9,594 bases of DNA from Gemmatimonadota bacterium (GCA_013696835.1 JACCXV010000083.1:1-9594); one strand, 5' to 3'; counted from the stretch's first letter, positions 1 through 6,859 are shown. Notes: generated by a model from the letters alone, not told the origin. Translations and numbers: made by a program.

Positions 1-1
1 C

Positions 2-271
2 GGCAACGCCTTCGGCATCCCGGGCATGGTCGTGGACACGCATGTGCGGCGCGTGAGCCTGCGCCTCGCGTTCACGCGCAATACCGACCCGGTGAAGATC
101 GAATCCGACCTGCAGCGCGCGATTCCGGCCGAGTCGTGGACCCAGGCCTCCCACCTGTTCATCTTCCACGGGCGGCGCTGCTGCACGGCCCGCAAGCCGG
201 CCTGCGTGCGCTGCCCGGTCGAGGGGCTCTGCCCCTCCAGCCGGCTCCGCAACCCACGTCCCCGATGGTGA
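2..271 (+). CDS. nth: Endonuclease III, C-terminal part (5' end outside window)
   Basis: This is the C-terminal part of a DNA glycosylase/AP lyase that removes oxidised pyrimidines in base excision repair. The frame is open from base 2, so the gene begins before the window; the methionine at 26 is internal. The fragment has the segment around the catalytic aspartate (VDTHVRRVS, matching the E. coli Asp138 region). It also has the complete [4Fe-4S] ligand set near the C-terminus, spaced C-X6-C-X2-C-X5-C (CTARKPAC, VRC, PVEGLC). The helix-hairpin-helix and catalytic lysine would lie upstream of the window. The protein ends 9 residues after the last cluster cysteine, close to the family's usual end. 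Stop TGA is at 269-271, 14 bases before the next gene, so the two may be co-transcribed. The identification is firm because the cluster spacing and aspartate motif occur together; MutY is less likely given how soon the protein ends after the cluster. Confidence 0.93.
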   Translation, partial: GNAFGIPGMVVDTHVRRVSLRLAFTRNTDPVKIESDLQRAIPAESWTQASHLFIFHGRRCCTARKPACVRCPVEGLCPSSRLRNPRPRW

Positions 272-285
272 GGAGGGACGACCTC

Positions 286-1026
286 ATGGTCGACCTCCAC
301 ACACACGTGCTCCCCGGTGTGGACGACGGGGCTCGCACGATGGCGGAGGCGCTGTCGCAGCTGCGCGACGCCCGCGACAAGGGCGTCGGCGCGCTCGCCT
401 GCACGCCCCATTTGCGGATGGGGGAGACGGCAGATCTCTCAGCCCTGCTGGACGATCGGCGCCGGATCCACGAGCGCCTCGTGCGCGCCGCCGACGCCGA
501 GGGCGGGCTGCCGGACGTGGGCCTCGGTGCCGAGGTGCTGCTCGTCGATGACGGGACCCCGTTCGACGACCCCGGCATGCGGATCAACGGGGGGCCGTAC
601 GCGCTGACCGAGCTGCTCTTCGGGCTGCGCGACTTCGCGGCCGTGCGCGCCATTTTCGGCCGCATCCTGGACGGTGGCTGCCGGCCGCTGCTGGCGCATG
701 TCGAGCGCTATCCCCACCTGCTGGGGTTCGACCTGATCGACCAGCTGCGTCAGGACGGCGTGCTGACGCAGGTCAACGCCTCGTCGCTCGTGGGCCAGCA
801 CGGCGACGCGATCCGTCGACGCGCGGAGGAGCTGCTCGACTCGGATCGCGCCGACGTCGTGGCGTCGGACGCGCACGGACCGCACATGCGCTTGAACTAC
901 ATGGCCGAGGCGCGCCTGCTCGTCGAGCGCCGCAGCGGGCCGGCATTCGCGAGGCGACTCTTCGAGGACGTGCCCCGCACCATCTTCGACGGACGCCCGC
1001 TGCCCGCGGAGGTGGTCGGTGGCTGA
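286..1026 (+). CDS. PHP-fold CpsB/YwqE-type protein-tyrosine phosphatase
   Basis: This 246-residue PHP-domain metalloenzyme resembles the CpsB/CapC/YwqE phosphatases, which dephosphorylate bacterial tyrosine kinases controlling polysaccharide export. The metal-site residues appear in order: H5 and H7 (DLHTHVLPGVDDG), H42 (TPH), E83 (GAEVLL), H138 with the family arginine R141 (LAHVERYPH), and D195/H197 (ASDAHGP). Length fits the family (about 240-260). The start chosen is ATG 286, because AGGAGGG at 271-277 ends 8 bases upstream and the PHP motif begins at residue 3. ATG 265 and upstream starts would add a tail overlapping nth. It sits 14 bases after nth and overlaps the downstream hydrolase by 8 bases. 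No tyrosine kinase, Wzz/Wza or glycosyltransferase gene is in the window, so the substrate is unknown. The phosphatase role is inferred from family; another PHP phosphoesterase activity is possible. Confidence 0.88.
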   Translation: MVDLHTHVLPGVDDGARTMAEALSQLRDARDKGVGALACTPHLRMGETADLSALLDDRRRIHERLVRAADAEGGLPDVGLGAEVLLVDDGTPFDDPGMRINGGPYALTELLFGLRDFAAVRAIFGRILDGGCRPLLAHVERYPHLLGFDLIDQLRQDGVLTQVNASSLVGQHGDAIRRRAEELLDSDRADVVASDAHGPHMRLNYMAEARLLVERRSGPAFARRLFEDVPRTIFDGRPLPAEVVGG

Positions 1027-1717
1027 CGCGCGCGGACCGCACCAGCGCCAGCCCGTCGTCATGGGCGGCGAGCCACTCGCGCAGGCCAGCGGAGCGGTCG
1101 TGCTGGTCCACGGCCGCGGCGCCACCGCCGAGAGCATGTTGCCGCTGGCCGCCGAGCTCGAGGTGCCAGGCTTCGCCTGGCTGGCGCCGCAGGCCGCGAA
1201 CGGCGCCTGGTACCCCCACAGCTTCCTGGCTCCGCTCGCGTCCAACGAGCCCGGGCTCTCGTCGGGCCTCGCCGCGATCGCGGATGTCTTGCGGCGCCTG
1301 GAGGAGGCGGACATCGGATCCGACCGCACGCTGCTCCTGGGCTTCTCCCAGGGGGCGTGTCTCACCCTGGAGTACGGCGCGCGGAACGCCCGTCGCTACG
1401 GTGGGCTCGCGGGCTTGAGCGGCGGGCTGATCGGGCCACCCGGGACGCCCCGGGCGTACGCCGCATCGCTCGCCCGAACTCCGGTGTTCGTGGGGTGCAG
1501 CGACGTTGACCCCCACATCCCCGCGGAGCGCGTCCGTGAGAGTGCGCGCGTGCTCCGCGACCTCGGCGGGGAGGTTACGGAGCGACTCTACCCTGGCATG
1601 CCCCACACGGTGAACGCCGACGAGATCCGCGTCGTCCGGGGCATGCTCGAGGCCATCGCTCACGGTTTGCGGAGCAGCAGCACGGACAGCGTGACCGGGA
1701 GGGTGGCGAAGACGTAG
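1019..1717 (+). CDS. Alpha/beta-hydrolase, phospholipase/carboxylesterase family
   Basis: This is a 232-residue serine hydrolase, probably cytoplasmic since no signal peptide is seen. The catalytic triad is readable: nucleophile S110 in the elbow GFSQG, acid D164 in the segment SDVDPHIP, and H196 in GMPHTVN. The oxyanion-side strand VVLVHGRGA lies at residues 27-35. These motifs and the length match the AB_hydrolase_2 (YpfH/acyl-protein thioesterase-like) family, which cleaves carboxylic esters or thioesters. The substrate cannot be read from sequence. The start is GTG 1019, with GGAGG at 1008-1012 giving a 6-base spacing; it overlaps the end of the PHP phosphatase gene by 8 bases, suggesting translational coupling. 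The last ~15 residues after the family's usual end are polar and low in information. A dienelactone-hydrolase-like enzyme is the main alternative. Confidence 0.88.
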   Translation: MADARGPHQRQPVVMGGEPLAQASGAVVLVHGRGATAESMLPLAAELEVPGFAWLAPQAANGAWYPHSFLAPLASNEPGLSSGLAAIADVLRRLEEADIGSDRTLLLGFSQGACLTLEYGARNARRYGGLAGLSGGLIGPPGTPRAYAASLARTPVFVGCSDVDPHIPAERVRESARVLRDLGGEVTERLYPGMPHTVNADEIRVVRGMLEAIAHGLRSSSTDSVTGRVAKT

Positions 1718-1771
1718 CGGATCACGCGAGGGTGGCGCGCAGGCGGGGGCCTCGCGGATCGGGTCGGGGGT

Positions 1772-1800
1772 TTGGCCGGGACTCTCGAGGGGGATATATT
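1772..1800 (+). promoter_or_regulatory. Predicted sigma-70 promoter of the etfB-etfA-nadA operon
   Basis: TTGGCC at 1772-1777 (4/6 of the -35 consensus) and TATATT at 1795-1800 (5/6 of the -10 consensus) are separated by exactly 17 bases. The AT-rich -10 stands out in very GC-rich surroundings. Transcription would start near 1807, leaving a leader of about 57 bases before etfB. This is prediction from sequence only. Confidence 0.55.
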
Positions 1801-1863
1801 GGCCCATGTAGGTCCTTCGAACGCATCGGCTTGGCCCACCGGACGGAAACCCGCGGACCCGCC

Positions 1864-2664
1864 ATGAAGATCGTCGTCTGCATCAAGCACGTGCCAGCGC
1901 GCGACTCCCGTCTCCGTATCGCGCAGTCAGGCGAATGGATCGAGGAGCGCGATCTGTCCTGGGAGATCAACGAGCCCGACACCTACGCCCTCGAGGAGGC
2001 GTTGCGGCTGCGGGAGAAGCACGGCGGGGAGGTGCTGGCCATCACGGCGGGCCCGGACCGCGCCGCCGAGGCGCTCAAGCGCGGTCTCGCCATGGGTGCG
2101 GACCGGGCGATCCATCTGGCCGGAGACGTCTTCAACGCTGCCGACGCGAACGCGACCGCCCGAGGTCTGGCGGACGCGCTGCGCGGGGAAGCACCCGATC
2201 TCGTGCTCGCCGGCGTGCAATCCGACGACAAGGGGTACGCCGCGACGGGCGTGATGCTCGCAGAGCTGCTCGGGATGCCCCACTCGACCCTGATCATGGA
2301 GGTCGAGGTGCTCGACGGCCGCGTGAAGGTGAAGCGCGAGATGGAGAGCGGCTGGTTCGAGTGGCTGGAGCTGCCGCTGCCGGCGGTGCTCACGATCCAG
2401 TCGGGGATCAACCAGGTGCGCTACTCGACGCTCAAGGGCATCATGGCCGCCAAGAAGAAGGATCTGCGCAGGGTCGAGGCGCCTGCGGCCGGCTCGGCCG
2501 GCACCGGCCCGGCGGGCACCGGCCCGGCGGGCACCAGCCCGACCGCCCTCCATGGGCTGGCGTTTCCCTCCAGGACCTCCAGGGCCGAGATCTTCGACGG
2601 CGACGGCAAGGCCGCGGCCGGAAGCCTTTGGGAGCGGCTTCGCAGGGACGGGAAGCTGCGGTGA
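1864..2664 (+). CDS. etfB: Electron transfer flavoprotein, beta subunit
   Basis: This is the small subunit of ETF, the soluble FAD heterodimer that takes electrons from acyl-CoA and related dehydrogenases and passes them to ETF:quinone oxidoreductase. At 266 residues it fits the family (250-265). It opens with the typical MKIVVCIKHVP and has the N-terminal nucleotide-fold segments (NEPDTYALEEALRLREKHG at 36-54, LAGVQSDDKGYAATG at 115-129). The family signature spans KREMESGWFEWLELPLPAV (157-175). The partner-recognition loop YSTLKGIMAAKKK is at 187-199; L190 aligns with the leucine that anchors ETF on acyl-CoA dehydrogenases. The start is ATG 1864, since the conserved N-terminus begins there; its Shine-Dalgarno is weak. 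Upstream in-frame codons only add unrelated sequence. Residues 213-227 are an unusual G-T-G-P-A triplicate linker. The 3' end overlaps etfA by 4 bases (GTGA). Confidence 0.95.
   Translation: MKIVVCIKHVPARDSRLRIAQSGEWIEERDLSWEINEPDTYALEEALRLREKHGGEVLAITAGPDRAAEALKRGLAMGADRAIHLAGDVFNAADANATARGLADALRGEAPDLVLAGVQSDDKGYAATGVMLAELLGMPHSTLIMEVEVLDGRVKVKREMESGWFEWLELPLPAVLTIQSGINQVRYSTLKGIMAAKKKDLRRVEAPAAGSAGTGPAGTGPAGTSPTALHGLAFPSRTSRAEIFDGDGKAAAGSLWERLRRDGKLR
2500..2544 (+). repeat. 15-bp tandem repeat, three copies, inside etfB
   Basis: Units lie at 2500-2514, 2515-2529 and 2530-2544. The first two are identical (GGCACCGGCCCGGCG) and the third has diverged at its 3' half. The length is a multiple of three, so it encodes G-T-G-P-A, G-T-G-P-A, G-T-S-P-T without breaking the frame. 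It falls just after the recognition loop, in the linker before the C-terminal segment of EtfB. Confidence 0.9.
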
Positions 2665-3644
2665 GTGCCGAGATCTGGGTCTTCGCGGAGGAACGCGGCG
2701 GGACGGTGAAGCCGACCTCCTGGGAGGTGCTCGGGGTCGGCCAGCGCCTGGCCGGCGAGCTGGGCAAGCCCCTGGCCGCGGTGATCGCAGGCAGTGACGT
2801 GGGTTCCGCTGCCGGTGCGCTCGCGGCCAAGGAGCTGAGCCGGGTGCTCGCGCTCGAGTCCCCGGCGCTCGACCCCTACACCCCAGACGCGCACACGAGA
2901 GCCGTCAGGGAGGCGATCGAGTCCGAGTCGCCCGATCTGATCCTCTTCAGCCACACGTACCGGATTCGCGACTTCGTCCCCAAGCTGGCGGCGGCGCTCG
3001 ACAGACCCTACGTGCCAGACTGCGTGGGAGTCACGGTCGAGGACGGCCAGCCCGTGTTCGTCCGCCAGGTCTTCCAGGGGAAGATCGACGCTCGCGTGGC
3101 CGTACGCGGAGAAGGCCCGTGGCTCGCGACGCTTCAGAACGGGGCATTCCCGGCCGAGGACGTGCGCGCCGGGGCTGCGGCGGCTCCGGTGGAGCGCAGG
3201 GCGATGGATTCCGGGGGTGCCGCTTCGCGCACGACCGTGCTCGAGGTCTTCGAGGGCGTGAAGGACAAGGTCGACCTCACGCGCGCCGAGGTCATCGTCG
3301 CGGTGGGGCGCGGCATCGGAAAGCAGGAGAACCTGAAGATCGTGCAGGAACTGGCAGACGCGTTCGGAGCCGAGCTCGCGGCCTCCCGCCCCGTGTGCGA
3401 CAACGAGTGGCTCCCCATGGACCGGCAGATCGGCAGCTCGGGCCAGACCGTCTCGCCCCGGCTGTACATCGCCGTCGGCATCTCCGGAGCGATCCAGCAC
3501 CTCGTGGGTATGAAGGGAGCCGCGACGATCGTGGCGATCAACAAGGACCCCAACGCGCCGATCTTCCAGGTGGCGGACTACGGCATCGTGGGTGACCTGT
3601 TCGAGGTCGTGCCGGCGCTCACTGCGCTGGCGCGCGCAGGCTGA
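2661..3644 (+). CDS. etfA: Electron transfer flavoprotein, alpha subunit
   Basis: This is the large, FAD-holding subunit of ETF, partner of the EtfB encoded immediately upstream. The 327 residues comprise an N-terminal adenine-nucleotide-hydrolase-like domain (about 1-185) and the C-terminal FAD domain (about 190-327). FAD-site landmarks are visible: GRGIGKQENL (216-225), SRPVCDNEWLPMDRQIG (242-258), GSSGQTVSP (258-266), GISGAIQHLVGMKG (273-286), NKDPNAPIF (294-302) and the final DYGIVGDLFEVVPAL (306-320). S260 aligns with the Thr/Ser that tunes the flavin in human and Methylophilus ETF (from memory). The start is GTG 2661, overlapping the etfB stop as GTGA, with a purine-rich site AGGGACGGGAAG at 2644-2655. 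Its stop overlaps the nadA start by one base (TGATG). Recognition is secure; the dehydrogenase partners are not in the window. Confidence 0.96.
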   Translation: MSAEIWVFAEERGGTVKPTSWEVLGVGQRLAGELGKPLAAVIAGSDVGSAAGALAAKELSRVLALESPALDPYTPDAHTRAVREAIESESPDLILFSHTYRIRDFVPKLAAALDRPYVPDCVGVTVEDGQPVFVRQVFQGKIDARVAVRGEGPWLATLQNGAFPAEDVRAGAAAAPVERRAMDSGGAASRTTVLEVFEGVKDKVDLTRAEVIVAVGRGIGKQENLKIVQELADAFGAELAASRPVCDNEWLPMDRQIGSSGQTVSPRLYIAVGISGAIQHLVGMKGAATIVAINKDPNAPIFQVADYGIVGDLFEVVPALTALARAG

Positions 3645-4807
3645 TGACACCGACTTCCACGCTCCCGCCGGGCTCGGGCCTGCAGGTGGTGCCCACTCTT
3701 CCGTCGAGAGAGCTGCGCGCGGGCGCGGCCCTGCCATTCTCCGCCTACGAGCGACTCGCGCCCGAGGAACTCGACGCCCGCATCGCCGCCGCCCGCGCCG
3801 ATCTCGGCAAGGAGCTCCTCCTCCTCTGTCACCATTACCAGCAGGACGACGTCTACCGCTTCGCCGACCTGACCGGCGACTCGTTCCGGCTGGCCAGGCT
3901 GGCTGCCGAGCGCACGGACGTACGCTGGATCGTCTTCTGCGGCGTGCACTTCATGGCGGAGAGCGCGGACGTCCTCACGGGCCCCGAGCAGACGGTGATC
4001 CTGCCGGACATGGCGGCGGGCTGCTCGATGGCCGACATGGCGGACCGCTCGAGCGTGGAGACCGCGTGGAACGAGCTCACGGAGCTGGGCCTCGCGGATG
4101 CGGTGATGCCGGTGACCTACATGAACTCCGCGGCCGACCTGAAGGCATTCTGCGGCGAGCGCGGCGGAATCGTGTGCACGTCCTCGAACGCCGACGCCGT
4201 GCTGCGCTGGAGCTTCGAGCGCAAACGGCAGGTGCTGTTCTTCCCCGACCAGCATCTGGGACGCAATACCGGCAGGAAGATGGGGATCGGGCTGGAGGAG
4301 ATGGCGCTCTGGAACCCCGCGGAGGAGTACGGCGGGAACGACCCGCAGGCGCTGCGGTCAGCCCGGCTGCTGCTCTGGAAGGGGCACTGCTCGGTGCACC
4401 AGATCTTCCAGCCGCAGCACGTGGACTACTTCCGAGCCGAGGTGCCGGGCGTGCGGATTCTCGTCCACCCCGAGTGCCGGATGGAAGTGGTTGACAAGGC
4501 GGACCTGGTGGGATCCACGGAGTTCATCATCCGCACGGTGACCGAGGCGGAGCCGGGTTCCAGGTGGGCAATCGGCACGGAGGTGCACCTCGTCCACCGG
4601 CTGCGCGACAGCTTCCCCGACCGGGAGGTGCATTTCCTCAGCCCCACCGTGTGCATGTGCTCGACGATGTACCGCATCGATCCCGAGCACCTTCTCTGGG
4701 TCCTGGAGAACCTGCGCGAGGGATGCGTGGTGAACCGGATCCGGGTCCCCGACGAGACCGCCCGGTGGGCGCGGGTGGCCCTGCAGCGCATGCTGGAGGT
4801 TCGCTAG
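3644..4807 (+). CDS. nadA: Quinolinate synthase
   Basis: This [4Fe-4S] enzyme condenses iminoaspartate with dihydroxyacetone phosphate to quinolinate in de novo NAD synthesis. Its 387 residues match the longer, Bacillus-like form. The likely cluster ligands are C127 (MAAGCSMAD), C249 (KGHCSVH) and C339 (or C337) in the C-M-C of SPTVCMCSTM. That last site is a CxC rather than the CxxCxxC of the E. coli type. Substrate-site motifs follow the family: LCHHYQ (61-66), TYMNS (158-162), TSSNA (179-183), FPDQHLG (200-206), HPEC (275-278), GTE (311-313). The start is ATG 3644, sharing its A with the etfA stop, so translation is probably coupled. The first ~30 residues are variable leader. nadB and nadC are not in the window, so they must lie elsewhere. 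A nadA directly joined to etfBA is unusual and implies co-expression. Confidence 0.96.
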   Translation: MTPTSTLPPGSGLQVVPTLPSRELRAGAALPFSAYERLAPEELDARIAAARADLGKELLLLCHHYQQDDVYRFADLTGDSFRLARLAAERTDVRWIVFCGVHFMAESADVLTGPEQTVILPDMAAGCSMADMADRSSVETAWNELTELGLADAVMPVTYMNSAADLKAFCGERGGIVCTSSNADAVLRWSFERKRQVLFFPDQHLGRNTGRKMGIGLEEMALWNPAEEYGGNDPQALRSARLLLWKGHCSVHQIFQPQHVDYFRAEVPGVRILVHPECRMEVVDKADLVGSTEFIIRTVTEAEPGSRWAIGTEVHLVHRLRDSFPDREVHFLSPTVCMCSTMYRIDPEHLLWVLENLREGCVVNRIRVPDETARWARVALQRMLEVR

Positions 4808-4858
4808 CGGGCTGCGAGTCCCCGGTGAGTAACGGCTGAGGCCGCGTGCTCCGCCGAT

Positions 4859-4908
4859 AGGTGCCGTCGAAGGCGACCTCCCACGACGCTCCTCCGTCAG
4901 CCGTCGTG
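4859..4908. terminator. Two weak hairpins between convergent nadA and the barrel-protein gene
   Basis: The convergent 132-base gap holds two inverted repeats: AGGT-GCC/GGC-ACCT around 4859-4879 (one bulge) and CACGACG/CGTCGTG at 4882-4888 and 4902-4908 (13-base loop). Neither is followed by a T-run on either strand, so a rho-independent terminator is not proven; they may only slow polymerase or stabilise mRNA ends. Nothing else was seen in the gap. Confidence 0.25.
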
Positions 4909-4939
4909 CGGCGAGGGCGAGATCACCCTTCGCCAGGCC

Positions 4940-5416
4940 TCAGAACGACAGCAGGGTGAAGCCGGTCTCGAGCCGCGGGTGGATGTCGTCGCCGATGAGG
5001 AGTCGGCCCTCCGCAAACCAGTCCAGCGTCGAGCTCACGTCCGCCTCGAGGCCGAAGACACCGTCCAGCACCGCGCCACTCTCGTTCCCACCGGTCAGGA
5101 AGCCGATCCCGCCGCCGACGTACGGCTCGAAGGCTGCGCCGGGACTCAGGAAGTACTGGAACTCCACGTTGACCCCGAACGACTCCTCGTCGCCGCCCAG
5201 GCCGATGGCGGCGTTCGGCTGGAAGCGGATCGCGGGGGTGAGGAAGCCCAGGTTCACGTGCCCCCCGAGGAGCAGGTTGTCGCTCTCGAGGTCGGCGCCG
5301 ATCCGCGCGCCGAAGCCGCGGCCGTACGCCTGCTGCGCGCCGGCGGCGCGCGGCGCAGGGAGCAGCGCCAGCGCGAGCAGCGCGGACGTACCGATGGGCC
5401 ACAGGAGCTTTCGCAT
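4940..5416 (-). CDS. Small outer-membrane beta-barrel-like protein
   Basis: This 158-residue secreted protein has a clear Sec signal peptide: MRKLLW, a hydrophobic stretch at about 10-20, and a probable cleavage site after AGA (25-27) before QQ. The mature part alternates short hydrophobic/aromatic strands with Gly/Asn/Asp turns (for example VNVEFQYFL 82-90, FEPYVGGGIGFL 96-107, LDWFAEGRLLIG 131-142). It ends in F (GFTLLSF), as expected of a BAM-recognised barrel C-terminus. The size suggests an eight-strand OmpX/OmpA-barrel-like (porin_4/OMP_b-brl) domain; no peptidoglycan-binding domain is present. The start is ATG 5416, with a purine-rich GGGAGGGAAGG placed directly upstream. It is divergent from the epimerase gene (151-base gap) and convergent with nadA. 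Exact function is unknown; homology is judged from composition and strand pattern rather than a recognised family signature. Confidence 0.82.
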   Translation of the reverse strand: MRKLLWPIGTSALLALALLPAPRAAGAQQAYGRGFGARIGADLESDNLLLGGHVNLGFLTPAIRFQPNAAIGLGGDEESFGVNVEFQYFLSPGAAFEPYVGGGIGFLTGGNESGAVLDGVFGLEADVSSTLDWFAEGRLLIGDDIHPRLETGFTLLSF

Positions 5417-5567
5417 GCCTTCCCTCCCGGATAGATAGTCGGAGTCGGTTGCCCCAGCCCGGAGTCACGCTCCACTACTCGCTGAGCTGCGGCGGGTTCC
5501 GGGGAGCACGGCCGGCGCGAATGTACTCGCGGGCACGCATCCGATCCAATCCCACCCACGGAGGCCG

Positions 5568-6641
5568 ATGCGCAGGGTTCTCGTCCTGGGCGCCACGGGC
5601 GCCATCGGGGCGCACGCGGTTCGCGCCTGCCTGGCGAGCGGCTGGATGGTACGTGCCCTGGTACGGCCGTCCAGCCGACTCGAGGACCTGGCCGGGCTGG
5701 ACGTGGAGACGGTGCAGGGCGACGTGCGCAGCCGGGAGAGTCTCGAGCCGGCATTCGACGGCTGCGCGGCCTTCGTCCACGCTGCCGGCTTCTATCCAAC
5801 GAACTCGTTTCGCGCCCGCGCCGCGCCGCGGGACGGCCTCGAGACCGTTAGGCCAGTCTTCGCCGCCGCGCTCGCGGCGGGAGGAGTGCGCGGGGTGTAC
5901 GTGTCCAGCGCGAGCACACTGAGCCCCGCCGAGAGAGCGGGACATGTGGGTGGGGCCTCAGGCATTGCGGGTGAGGCCTCGGGCATCGTGGGTCAGGCCT
6001 CGGGCATTGCGGGCGAACCTCCTGGGGGCGCGTACTTCGCCGCCAAGCGCGCCATGGAACGGGCGGCGCTCGAGGCGGTGGACCGCGGACTGCCGCTGGT
6101 TCTGGTCCATCCCACGCTCTGCATCGGCGAATACGACCGAAAGCCGACCTCGGGCCGGATCGTGCTCCAGGCCGCCAGCGGAAGGCTCCCGTTCGTGATC
6201 TCCGCTTGCCTGAACGTGGTCTACACCGGGGACGTTGGCCTTGGGATCCTCCGCGCCCTCGAGGCGGGCGAGCCTGGCGCGCGCCACGTGCTGGCGGGAG
6301 AGAACACGAGCTTCCGGTGGCTCGTCCGACAGAGCGCGTTCGAAGCCGGCGCGCGTGAACCGCGCATGCCGCTGCCCTTGCGGGCGGCACGGATCGGAGC
6401 GCGCGTCGCGGACGCCGCGAGTCTCGCGTTGCGGCGCCCGGCCCTGGCCACGACCGGAATCGAGCTCCTCGCCCGCTCGACGCACATGGGCGGGGCGGCC
6501 ACCGAAGAGGCGCTCGAACGGGACGCCGCCCGCGCCGCCCTCGGCGTCGAGGAGCCGGTCCCCGCGGTGGAGAGCGTGCGACGCGCCGTACGCTGGTTTC
6601 GGCGCGTGGGCATGCTGGCCCACCCGGCAGGTGCTCGTTGA
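5568..6641 (+). CDS. NAD(P)-dependent epimerase/reductase (extended SDR, HpnA/DFR-like)
   Basis: This is a 357-residue extended short-chain dehydrogenase. The N-terminal Rossmann motif GATGAIG is at 8-14, the acidic GDV at 51-53, the strand FVHAAG at 69-74, the active-site serine region YVSSAS at 111-116, and the catalytic Y156-x-x-x-K160 (YFAAK). A later segment NVVYTGDVGLGILRALEAG, followed by HVLAGEN, resembles dihydroflavonol-reductase-like proteins and the hopanoid-associated sugar epimerase HpnA. No hopanoid genes are nearby, so the substrate (sugar, sterol-like or aldehyde) is open. A triplicated seven-residue repeat (A-S-G-I-[AV]-G-[EQ], 130-150) sits between the serine and the YxxxK motif. 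The start is ATG 5568, supported by GGAGG at 5560-5564, though the 3-base spacing is tight. The stop overlaps the -35 box of the downstream promoter. Confidence 0.88.
   Translation: MRRVLVLGATGAIGAHAVRACLASGWMVRALVRPSSRLEDLAGLDVETVQGDVRSRESLEPAFDGCAAFVHAAGFYPTNSFRARAAPRDGLETVRPVFAAALAAGGVRGVYVSSASTLSPAERAGHVGGASGIAGEASGIVGQASGIAGEPPGGAYFAAKRAMERAALEAVDRGLPLVLVHPTLCIGEYDRKPTSGRIVLQAASGRLPFVISACLNVVYTGDVGLGILRALEAGEPGARHVLAGENTSFRWLVRQSAFEAGAREPRMPLPLRAARIGARVADAASLALRRPALATTGIELLARSTHMGGAATEEALERDAARAALGVEEPVPAVESVRRAVRWFRRVGMLAHPAGAR
5955..6017 (+). repeat. 21-bp tandem repeat, three copies, in the epimerase gene
   Basis: Units lie at 5955-5975, 5976-5996 and 5997-6017, each beginning GCCTC[AG]GGCAT. 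They differ by a few substitutions and are exactly in frame, giving ASGIAGE, ASGIVGQ, ASGIAGE. The array lies inside the active-site loop between the catalytic serine region and YxxxK, and looks like an in-frame slippage or duplication product. Confidence 0.93.
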
Positions 6642-6666
6642 CGCTCCCGCCCCCGGCCGATATACT
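6638..6666 (+). promoter_or_regulatory. Near-consensus sigma-70 promoter of the small membrane protein gene
   Basis: TTGACG at 6638-6643 (5/6) and TATACT at 6661-6666 (5/6) are separated by exactly 17 bases. The -35 overlaps the stop codon of the epimerase gene. Transcription would begin near 6673, leaving a leader of about 40 bases containing GGGGGAGG (6700-6707). It is the best promoter seen in the window and suggests the small gene is expressed independently and strongly. Confidence 0.7.
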
Positions 6667-6712
6667 CCCGCCCGGGTTCGGTGAAGTGTTCCTCTAAACG
6701 GGGGAGGTCCAA

Positions 6713-6850
6713 GTGGATCCGATTATCCTTCTGATCGTCATCCTTCTGCTGTTGTGGCTCTTCGGCGCGTTCGTGCGGCCCTTCGGCGGAAGCCTGATCC
6801 ACATCCTTCTGGTCATCGTCCTGATCCTCGTGATCCTGCGGCTCGTGTAG
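6713..6850 (+). CDS. Lmo0937-type (DUF5670) small membrane protein
   Basis: This is a 45-residue, almost entirely hydrophobic protein with two membrane helices: about 4-20 (IILLIVILLLLWLFGAF) and about 28-45 (SLIHILLVIVLILVILRL). They are joined by a short V-R-P-F-G-G turn. The pattern hydrophobic-LWL-G-turn-GGSLIHxLLVI is that of Lmo0937-family mini membrane proteins, whose function is unknown. The start is GTG 6713, with GGGGGAGG ending 5 bases upstream; the stop is TAG 6848-6850. The gene has its own promoter (6638-6666) and is followed by two hairpins, so it is a single-gene transcription unit. The family match is from recalled consensus rather than a search. It is too short for most gene finders and easy to miss. 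Confidence 0.82.
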   Translation: MDPIILLIVILLLLWLFGAFVRPFGGSLIHILLVIVLILVILRLV

Positions 6851-6859
6851 CGGGACGCC

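Noticed and set aside
1660..1890. Minus-strand open frame ending in a hydrophobic stretch (VIRYVFATLPVTLSVLLL)
   Set aside because: It is antisense to the esterase 3' end and the etfB leader. It mixes a membrane-like tail with an unlike N-terminus and has no Shine-Dalgarno support. A remnant of a minus-strand gene cannot be excluded but is not supported.
1935..2660. Long plus-strand frame running through etfB in phase with etfA
   Set aside because: Its translation is Arg/Gly/Ala-rich nonsense over the etfB region; real etfA homology begins at GTG 2661.
4824..4834. GGTGAGTAACG, identical to a conserved segment of 16S rRNA
   Set aside because: Only about 11 bases match and neither flank resembles rRNA, so it is a chance match in the nadA 3' gap rather than an rRNA remnant.
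5417..5567. Possible promoters for the divergent barrel and epimerase genes (minus-strand TATCTA near 5430, plus-strand TGTACT at 5524-5529)
   Set aside because: No -35 box of reasonable quality lies at 16-18 bases from either element, so no promoter is called.
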